This document shows positions 49,542 through 64,000 of a stretch of DNA of 64,000 nt, one piece after another. Origin of the DNA: Eleginops maclovinus (Eukaryota > Chordata > Actinopteri > Perciformes > Eleginopidae); contig NC_086366.1 of assembly GCF_036324505.1 (NCBI RefSeq), positions 13,557,427 to 13,621,426 of the forward strand, in the 5' to 3' direction. The stretch's first letter is position 1; every line of letters starts with the position of its first letter. The notes beneath the pieces are model-generated. The model searched no databases, was not told where the DNA came from, and saw only the letters and a program-made list of their open reading frames with translations. Both the position numbers and the translations under genes were made by a program.

Positions 49542-51350
49542 ACTGATAAAACATATTTAAGTGACATTTAAAATTACATCTAGCATTCAAAATTTGAACA
49601 ACAAAGTGTACATCCTAGACAGGTTTTTTCTTCTCAATGAGGTATTATAAATTGTATTGTATTCTATTGCTTTGTGCCAGGAGATGTGACCTTCATTTGT
49701 CTAAACACCAAAGATATGTAAAAGTTATTAACCTTTCAATTGATCTCATTGAGCCATTACAATGCAGTAGTCTTGTACCTGAGGTAGTCCATTATGTCGT
49801 ACAGGTGTTTTCACTTTTGATCCTCATTGGATGTTCTCCGGACTGTGCCTGATTTCCATGATGACAAAGTGAGTTCCTGCATAAATCTTGCATCTTCAAC
49901 CTGAGCAGAGGTCTTAACAGGTGGAGCAGGGGTAATAATTAAAGTAATAATATATACTGTAGCCGTACTTATGAATAGTAATAGTTAGCTATGTGAATAC
50001 AATGTGTTTACCCTTTAAGATAGCAAACTGTACTATCAAATATTCAATTTTGTTATTGAATGCAAAAGAGAAAAAGACAGTTGAAGCCGATTGCTGTAAT
50101 GATATGTTGGTTGATGGATATAAAATGAACATATCACCATTTACATACATAGGATATGATAATGGTAGTGCCATTGCTGCTGCTCTTCTTAATTGTTTCA
50201 TTTCATGACATCTCAAATAAGATGTAGCAGCAATAACATCACCACAACCAACAAAATAGGCATGAACGCATATTGCTGCATGGTAATTACATTGTATTGC
50301 TTAGTTTCACTCTCATTTGCTTCCTGGCAATTTCTGTAAGTGACAGAACAAAAAGATAACAGCGCCAATTTTCAATTCTGGACGGAGTAATGGAGATCAT
50401 ATTTCACGGTGTTCCAAGCTGAAAATGAAGCAGTTACACAGCTGCTAGTGGGTGGTAACTCACTCCATCCCTCCAGCCCTCACTCCCTCCCTGACAAACA
50501 AAGCTCTAGTTTACTTTTAACTACACAAGACACCTGAAGGCGTGGATGGCATCCGGGGTGTTTACAGTTGCCCAGACAATAAAACAAACCAGGCTGCCAC
50601 ATTTAAATAAACAGCAGACATGAACGTGCAAAACAAACGCAGACATACATGCATACTTTTCCAAAACCAGCAGACGGGTTTGTAAACATATACCAAACGA
50701 GACACCCAGGTCATGATACACAAGTTTACAATAGGTGCAGCACAGCATCAATTTCAAATAAAAGCTGTTGTCTGGAGCTGTGTCACTTTAAGATGGACAT
50801 GCCTGGTCATCATTAGGCATAATTTCTTCCTCCAAGTGAATTCCCCAGATGAAAATGTGATCCTTTCCACTTACTATTAAATGAATGAGGTGTTTCATGT
50901 GACCTCTGGCCTGTCTTGAGTCATTTCCCAAGCCCAACCATCTTACTTGTTCGTTGGAATATGAGGCAATAATTTGGCAATCCTCAGGAAGAGAACCAAT
51001 ACCAGTAAGCATGTGCATTTATCATACCACATAATTCACTGAAAGACTTTGGGATAATGACATGAGACTTTCTTTCTCTTTTTCTTTTTTTTTTTTACAG
51101 ATTTGCGAAAAACACAGAGCCCAGGGAGATTAGGTCTAGGCAGTTTGTCTTGGACTGTTTCATCCTTAATTGAAGCCAGAATTTAAAGTGGTAACACAGA
51201 CCTAAATATAAAGACAGAACTCAAATCCTTTGAGGATTGATATTTCTGATTTAATAATGAAGGTCACTTTTGTGTATTTGTCATATTTAAAACATGCAGC
51301 CAACAATGCATGTACTGTTACAGATCAACAAAAGGAGAAAACTTAGATTA

Positions 51351-51490
<140 letters not shown>

Positions 51491-53163
51491 TGTCTGTCTG
51501 GATGTGTCCCTGTGTGTCCCCGTGTGTGACCCTGTGTGTGTGTGTATGAGAGAAAGTAAGAGAGAACAAACAAGGAATCATATTTCTTTCCACTTTTACA
51601 TAGTCAGATAGCCTTATTTGTTGAGCAATCTCCTCTGTAAAAATTACTGTGTGTATTCATCAAATGATAGGTATCAAGTCTGCAAGTCATGGAAAAGTTA
51701 ATCACCAATTTATTTAATTAGCCGGCACATGTTTTCAGCTGTGCATGTCATGATGTCTGCCTTCCTGAAAGTCAGTTCTTCTCTGTATTTGTTTTTACAT
51801 TAGGACAACCAGCGGTGCAAAAGAAGACTAACATCCATAATGGTAAATACTGTTAATGAGCCGGAGCGACACTGAGTGTAAAGACTTAAGCTTGAGATGG
51901 TGATGGAGATGCTGTTGATTTCAACAGTGAGACCACACATACAGAGCATAATAACACAAAGTCCCAATATGAGTCTGTGTTTCATGTTCCATACTTAATG
52001 TTTCACTCTAATTGAATAACACCTGTACAGCCAGCACAGCTAATTAAGAGCTCAATCCCAATATGTAAGATTGTTAGATTCAACATTTGCATAGCACTTT
52101 TAGATATATATTAAAGCACATTTCCTGTGCAGTAAAAACTCAGGTGAAGTTCTAGTTCTACAGAGGACTCGTATATGTGTATTGTTTCCCCTGCTGTTTG
52201 TACTTTAAAAATAAACCACTCAGTCTTAATGGATAAACAGGTAAAAATTGGAGCACACTGTGTTGCTACTCTGTGTGGTTTGTATTATCCTGCTCATGTC
52301 TATAGTAGACATTTCACTTTGATTATGTTCCTTCATAACATTTTCACATTGAACAAATTAAGATATGAACTAACTCAATTATTTTTATTGGCAGTGCATA
52401 TATTCTATAGCTGCTTCTTGTTACTGAGTTGTTTTTCTTACAATCCACATATTGAAGCTTAGAATTCTGTAAACTGAATTTGGTGGTTCACTTATAGACA
52501 AAATACCCGACATTCATTCTTAATAAAACATTCAAAGTGAGAAAAAGGGAAAATTCTCAGTTGACTTTGTAAAGAAACACACCCACAGATATGTTCCAGT
52601 GGAAATCTTCACAAAACCAGACAGGGATTTCCCAATCACAGGCACAGGCACCTATAATACAACAATAATGATTCAGGCCTGCATTGGCTTACCTTGTTTG
52701 ATGTTATTCTAAACATTAAATATGTTTCTTCTGCTATTAGGCGGTTGTTTGTTTTAGCAGCTTTTCTTGTTCTCTCTGTCTAAACAGGCTTTGGAGGGCA
52801 TAGACCTTGTCTCAGACTACATTTCCCACATGAACAAATGAAAGGTATGATGCAAAACTCAGTCAACAACATAATGTTCAAACTTTGAAAAGCTTTTCTC
52901 TTTGCAACACACACCCAAACCAAAATATGTATATCTAGGCGATGTTTAAAGGAACACAGCCACTTAAAGCAGCCATTGGATATGTGTGTTGAGGTGTGAA
53001 GTTAAACCTTTTCTATTATTCCATTCTCACAAAATTACTGCCACACTTTTCTTTGTACAAACAAATGCCATGCTTTGGTGAAGAGACGGTGTGTGCACAA
53101 TTTTCCCCTCATCCATGTTTTGTGAAACTCATTATATCCAGTTTACAAAGACACACTTTTAAT

Positions 53164-53866
53164 CAGCAGGAAACCGATGGATTGTCCACTCCAGGTAGGG
53201 AATGAGGCCTTATCCCAAGTGAAGGAGTTCAAGTATCTCGGGCTCTTGTTCTCGAGTGAGGGAACAATGGAGCGTGAGATGGGCTGGAGAATCGGAGCAG
53301 CGGGAGCGGTACTGCAGTCGCTTTACCGCACCATTTTGACGAAAAGAGAGCTGAGCCAGAAGGCAAAGCTCTCTGTCTACCGGGCCGTTTTCCTCCCCTC
53401 ACCTATGGTCATGAAGGATGGGTCATGACCGAAAGAACGAGTTTGCGGATACAAGCGGCCGAAATGGGATTTCTCCACAGGGTGGCTAGCATCTCCCTTA
53501 GGGATAAGGGTGAGAAGTGTACTCATCCGGGAGGGATGCGGAGTAGAACCGCTGCTCCTTCGCGTTGAAAGGAGCCAGTTGAGGTGGTTCTGGCACCTAG
53601 TGAGGATGCCACCTTGGCGCCTCCCTAGGGAGGTGTTCCAGGCACGTCCAGCTGGGAAGAGACCAGGGGTAGACCTAGGATCAGGTGGAGGGATTATAGC
53701 TCTTCGCTGGCCTGGGAGCACCTTGGAATCCCCCAGTCAGAGCTGGTTGATGTGGCCAGGGAAAGAGAAGTTTGGGGCTCTCTGCTGGAGCTGTTACCTC
53801 CGCGACCCTGACGGAAAAGCGGGAGAAGTTGGATGGATGGATGGATGGATGGATGGATGGATGGAC
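53164..53866 (+). mobile_element. 5'-truncated LINE, copy 2, with (TGGA)n tail
   Basis: It starts abruptly at CAGCAGGAAACCGATGG, equivalent to about 26000 in copy 1, and follows copy 1 closely to the end. Only the region after the reverse-transcriptase core remains (MDCPLQVGNEALSQVKEFKY, QKAKLSVYRAVF). A deletion near 53390-53400 shifts the frame. The segment lost from copy 1 near 26370 is present here. The tail is about nine TGGA units (53830-53866), the expected 3' end of the element. It encodes no complete protein and is dead. Confidence 0.9.
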
Positions 53867-56800
53867 TTTAAATACAATGCTTGGGAAGATATAATAAAGT
53901 TCTTTGGATGCCCCCAGGAGGAGGCGTCAACTGCAGATTTGTTATATCAGTGCAACATTGTATTGCTTATTGAGACCATTTCAAATTTCCAAATTATTTC
54001 TTCTGAATCCGTAAGCATATTTACTGTAGGTTACACAATTAGAAAGAGAAAAAACCCTGACAAAATGAAATATCACAGCAGTCCCTGCGCTTTACGACTG
54101 GAAAGATTACCAATGTAGTTCCCGTTTTAAGAAGTGTTGAAAGTAAGATATTTTCACTTCTCTTTCTATTCTCTTTTGCAAACAGTAAAAGTAAAAGAGG
54201 CTGAATAGTTGACTTGATAGTGATCAGTAATCTCACATTTTGTCAGGGAATAGAGCTGCGAAATGTTCATTTTCCTGTAAATGAACATTGGGGCCTGTAA
54301 TTGTCAAAGCGTTAGTAGCATAGCCTACATTAGATTCATTCATCACGTCTTACTCTTGGACCGTGATGATCGAATAAGAAAACATAAACCACAAAAATCT
54401 TTCTGTCCAATACTGTTCTTGATATCAGGTTATTAGTCTTTCAGGGATGACTCATCCACAATCTCATTTGAAAAACAATCAGCATTTTCTAAACAGTGGC
54501 AATCATCACATTGTGTTTTAATAACATTAGGTTATAATCATGTTCAGCAGATTACTGTGTACTAGAAAAGAACATTTGTCTGTGTGAAAGGGAGCTACAG
54601 CCATTAGACAACGCAGTGGTTGTGCAATAGACAGTCTAATCATGATAAAAGCATGCACGTTCAGTGATATCACAAAATATTATGCTGACATTTTACAGAT
54701 ATGCTCAGTCAAGTTTTGACTGGAACATTGAGATCGTCATGTTCCTCTCAAGAAGGAACAAATTTAAAGAACTGAACACATTTTTATGAATGGACAGTCG
54801 AAGCTCTAATGAAAATGATACAAAAAGGCAACCAGCACAGTGTGAATACGTACACTATACATTTGACTTGAAAGGAAAATAAACATTTTATTTGAAAGGA
54901 ATTTTAGAATTTTTCATAAAATGAGAAACTGTAACATTGCCAAATTGCAGTTTTTAAATATCTGCTTTTAGTTAAAAACCTGTCCTCGGTTTTAATGCAG
55001 TGGTTAAAAAAGCACTTTTAACCACTGCATTAAAAAAGCATAAATTAATGATTTATGTGTCCTTTTTGAGAAATTATCCAGAACATACTATAAGGGGTGG
55101 TTGAATTCTGAGTGGATAAGATGGATACCACTTAACAGCGACTCTGATTCTGTATCCGAGTTTGTTTCAGTGGAAGCTGAAACAATAACAGCTTGGTAAG
55201 TAACATGAACGATGACAACACAAGATTATGCAAATGTGTTAGTTTGGTCACATGCAAAGTGAGCGGGGTATAGTGAACCTGTTAAGAGGGAGATTCTGTG
55301 TACGTTCTTGGAAGAGAAGAACTTTGGCTTAAAAGGTCAACAAACTGTACGTACATATATTATTCCAAAAATAGCAACATTGTTCAGGAGTCTGAAAGGA
55401 CAGTATAGTTAACACAGTCCTCCAAATCCCCTCCCCCAGGTATGATGGGAATAAAAAGGAACAGACAGTGTTTCTCAATGTAAGGGCTAAGGTCAGATTA
55501 CATTGCCAAGCGTACACATTATCACATTATGGATAGTGGGTGTGGTGCACCCAAGCAAACACACAAACAATTTATAATGCAATTCATGCACACAGACGTC
55601 TTTACTGTAATCCGCATTTTGATTCAAACTGGCTGCGTCAGGTCAATCTGCATGTAATTTTTAGAGGACTTGATTGGGTTTTCAATCATTTGTTAATTCA
55701 GCTGTTTTAACTCTAAGTGTCTTGACTCATTACTGTCTCAGGCTCACTGTATTTGCAGAACTTGGCTAAAATTAGACACAGGCAGTTGAGTTGGCTGATA
55801 AAACAGCACCACCTAGTGTTGAAGTTATATAAATCCTGTGCACCTCTACCATGTTCTCTTTATTTTTATTGGCCACGATATATGGTGTCTTTTGGCCAAC
55901 AATTGAACTAAGTACATTAAATCAAGTAATTTATTAAAGGTACAACTGTGAGGTACTAACAATTTTGATTGTTATTTACATCTCTTCTTCCAGCGGTGGA
56001 AGAATATTTTTGATTGTTTATATGAGTTGAAGTACTTTAGTTAAAGCACAGAAGTATTCAAAACATACTTTCAATAACAGTGTAATAAGAGTGAAACTTC
56101 TCATTATGCAGAAAGCTGCCTGTATACCACTGGATCCTTATTATTATTGCATTACTTCATAATTAAGGGAGAGCACATTTAAACAGCTGTACAGTATATG
56201 TCTTCAATGTAAAAGCACCCAGCACTTGTACTTCAGTACTACTTCAAGTGCTTGGTTACCACAGGAGATTTCAAGCTTTAATAAAGTTAATATAATGCCT
56301 ACTTTAAGACCCAGTATTAGCCTATACTGAAAACTCTCTTCACGTATAATGCATGCATGTATGATTAACATTGAACATGCATTTTATGAAACCAGCAAAA
56401 CATTTAAAACATGTCTATAGTATTCTCTCATTACTGCACAGGTGGGAGCAACACCAGTGAGCATTCCCAGCCTTCGGTGACACAACCAGAGGGATAAACA
56501 CATCTTCATGTGCCTGTGATACAGTTCTTATTGTGCTCCCAAGTGTTTCCTAATTCATTCTCCTTATCTACTTAAAGCAAACGATTAGCAAGTGGACACA
56601 CATCCAATGATATCTACCTGCCCCAGATAACGGCTCGTCCCATTGGCTGTTGGTGTTGCCTGTCAGCAAGAAGGCAAGACTCCTTCTTTGCATCTAGTGT
56701 GAAAGGTCACAACCCTATAGCTGACCGGGATTACCACACACTCCGGTTAGAGATCTCATGAGCCACTAAATATAGCCTGTGCCTGGGATAGTGTCTCCAG

Positions 56801-58597
56801 TGAAGGGGCTAGGGTGACCAGCCTTGACCCGATCTCAGACTTACTGGATGAGATTAGTGCTCCTTTCTGGCAGCAAAAGGAGATTGAAGAGTAGCAGTCA
56901 GATTAAACATGACAATGAAATGCAGGTGAAGTAAAGCTCAATTTATTGATTTATGGAAAATATATCACATCTTTACATTTTGATACCTTCAGAAGTTAAC
57001 AGTCCATTAACCATTTACTTTCTGACATCCGAATCAAATATAACCAATTAAAACGCCTCAAGCCGAGCAGCATTTAAGTTCTGTGCATTAAAGAAATCAG
57101 CCAACCCTCTTCTTCAATTTAGCCTACTGTTTAAAAACCTAAAACATTTCCCATCTAAAGCTCTGTTATATTTGCAATATTTGCTACAACCCAATTTCAT
57201 CTCTATCTGATAGTCCTTTACGAATAGCCCAAATTAAACACTTAAACCCCACCACCAGTAGTTTTTGTGAATATACACTTTATGTATCCTGTTCAATAAA
57301 ACAGCAAGCAGATTGAAGTTGGAATCACCAGACTACAAATTGAAGATCAGACACCAAGGATGGGAAATGAGTGTAACATATAGTTGTTATAGCAGCAGCA
57401 ACATTTGGTTTATTTTTCTTCTTTTACAACAAAACCTTTTTTTTTATATCCATATGGTTTATACCAAAGTGCAAATATGTTGAGCTGCTTATATTTTTTA
57501 TGTTATTATATTAAGTAGGGTTATTATAGTCTAATGAACTACGAGTCTTGCAGGAAGGTTGAGGCCTTTAGAGTATTATGGCACATTTCAAAACCAAAGA
57601 TAAAACATGTCACAGGTCATTAACTACAACAATAGGCAATGCAAACTTTACGACACACTAATATATATAGATATAGATATATCTGGTGACCAAAGTTTGT
57701 CAGCAATACATTAATATTTGAGAACACATTTATAAAGCATTACATCAATCATCAGGATATCTGATTGCAGGACAAATATTTTAACTGCAGTCTTTAAGTA
57801 TTGTTTTCACAATAATCCTTCTGAAGCAATGCAACATACTACTGTCTGTCTCCAATCAGTGCTGTGGGCCATGTTAAGCCCATGCCTCAAAACCAGACAA
57901 TATATCATCCCCAAAACGAAAAAAAAAATCTGCACTTTTCAGTCTTTCGTTCATGTCTGAACTCTTCAAGGTTTAAGGATGCGCTTCTGCAACCCACAAC
58001 CAAAAAACACCCTACATCGCAACTATTTGCTCTTGCAATAATCAATAGTGACACAAATTTTACAGATATATAGCTATATAGTTATGTATATACCTCCAGT
58101 GTGTACACAGTCTGACCACTACCTCTGATGGGATCAGAGCCTCCTTGTTGTGACAAGAGACCGCCACAGGAAGGGTGCATGCAAGAAGAGTACTTAATTC
58201 AGTATTAAGAGTTCTTGGTTGAATATTGGAAATAATTAAATAGCCAACTTCTCTATACGAACTGTGGCATGGGCTCCTACCCCTCTGCCTTTTCAGTGTT
58301 GCTCTTTCCTCTAAATTAATCAAGAGCTGGGTGACTCAGCAGAATCTTGGTCTGAAGTCAGGGCTTCGGCCCACTTAAAGCTTGGTCCATTGACTTCTCT
58401 AGGAATTATTCTGTTGGTGTTCGATTAACAGAAACCTAAGAAGCATTTGGATATAGTGAAGCACAGATTGTTAAGTTCAACAAAAGTAATTTTGGGGGGA
58501 AGTTTGTTCATCATTTGATAATTGTTCCTTTTTTTGGTTCTTAAAGACAGAGATCTTAGGAGGACAAGCAACATTGAGAAAAAATTCAGTGTTCTCT
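53867..58597. other. intergenic region and probable calmodulin 3' UTR
   Basis: AT-rich DNA with no recognised gene. A strong hairpin lies at 54990-55035. The part next to the calmodulin stop (minus strand, below 58598) should be 3' UTR. Candidate AATAAA hexamers on that strand occur near 57409 and 56940, but I cannot choose between them. Confidence 0.55.
54990..55035. repeat. 20-bp perfect inverted repeat, 6-nt loop
   Basis: TTTTAATGCAGTGGTTAAAA and its exact reverse complement TTTTAACCACTGCATTAAAA are separated by AAGCAC. This is the longest perfect spaced inverted repeat I found in the window. Confidence 0.9.
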
Positions 58598-63529
<4,932 letters not shown>

Positions 63530-64000
63530 TGTATCGTTGACGTTTCGAGCCCCGTGAAGATGACGACAAATCTAAGGTTTTGTATTGAATTTACAGTTAC
63601 ACGTAAGAAGTCCTCAAAAGTTATCAAACTTTATTACAATATATGTTTTGAGCAATCTGTGGAGACTGTCGCCGTGTTGCACCAGAGTGGCCCGGAAACC
63701 TCGATCCAGCGTGTCCTATGCCTCACTTTGAGTACTGTATCCTTCCGCCGGTGCCTCTTTGGTCCTCCCCCTCAGTGTAATGCCAACATATTGAGCACTG
63801 AACACGTGGAAGTGTTTTTATTGCATACGTTTTCTATTTGTTATTGAATGCCTTTTTGACACATACACTATTGCAAAACTACAATTATTGTTGCTCTATA
63901 TGACCAAAACGCGCAAAGATACCATCCTCACCACCCGGTCTCGAGGAGTGTATGGAAGATTAACTATGCCGTACTGCGCGTTCCGTGCTAGTGACATTTT
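63530..64000 (-). promoter_or_regulatory. calmodulin 5' UTR and promoter region
   Basis: The sequence immediately upstream of the calmodulin ATG must hold its 5' UTR and core promoter. The first 250 bp include GC-richer patches without a clear TATA box. The 97-codon plus-strand ORF at 63554-63847 overlaps this region antisense and has no family features. Confidence 0.5.

Overview
This window is vertebrate nuclear DNA, almost certainly from a ray-finned (teleost) fish. The coding information lies in short exons with GT-AG introns. Long (CA)n/(TG)n microsatellites, 5'-truncated fish-type LINE fragments and a non-autonomous hAT element lie between and inside the genes. There are no operons, phage or bacterial features. 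I worked out exons by reading splice junctions and checking that reading phase is kept across every one; all five genes below close into complete open frames.

Layout. 1-12.5 kb, minus strand: a complete ten-exon reticulon gene (rtn2 type, 487 aa). 14.7-18.8 kb, plus strand: a complete PP2C-family Ser/Thr phosphatase gene (ppm1n type, 435 aa). 21.1-24.0 kb, plus strand: a complete nine-exon gene for the heavy chain of heteromeric amino-acid transporters (slc3a2/4F2hc, 511 aa), followed by polyadenylation signals. 25.5-26.7 kb: a truncated LINE. 29.1-48.1 kb, minus strand: a prostanoid receptor gene, best read as the prostacyclin receptor ptgir (377 aa), whose two coding exons are split by a 17.9 kb intron full of repeats and hairpins. 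53.2-53.9 kb: a second LINE fragment. 58.6-63.5 kb, minus strand: a six-exon calmodulin gene encoding the 149-residue vertebrate calmodulin.

Gene identities are supported by context. In human, RTN2 and PPM1N are neighbours on chromosome 19q13.3, and PTGIR and CALM3 are neighbours a little further along the same band. Finding all four together suggests a fish counterpart of that block, with slc3a2 sitting between the two halves. The genes are unrelated in function (ER membrane shaping, phosphatase, amino-acid transport, Gs-coupled receptor, Ca2+ sensor), so this is conserved neighbourhood rather than a pathway cluster.

I found no undescribed system. The observations most worth a second look are the absence of the juxtamembrane cysteine in slc3a2, the lack of a prenylation box in the prostacyclin-type receptor, a (UG)n/poly-G tract just downstream of an rtn2 splice donor, a hAT element with an intact 8-bp target duplication, and several perfect hairpins in non-coding DNA.
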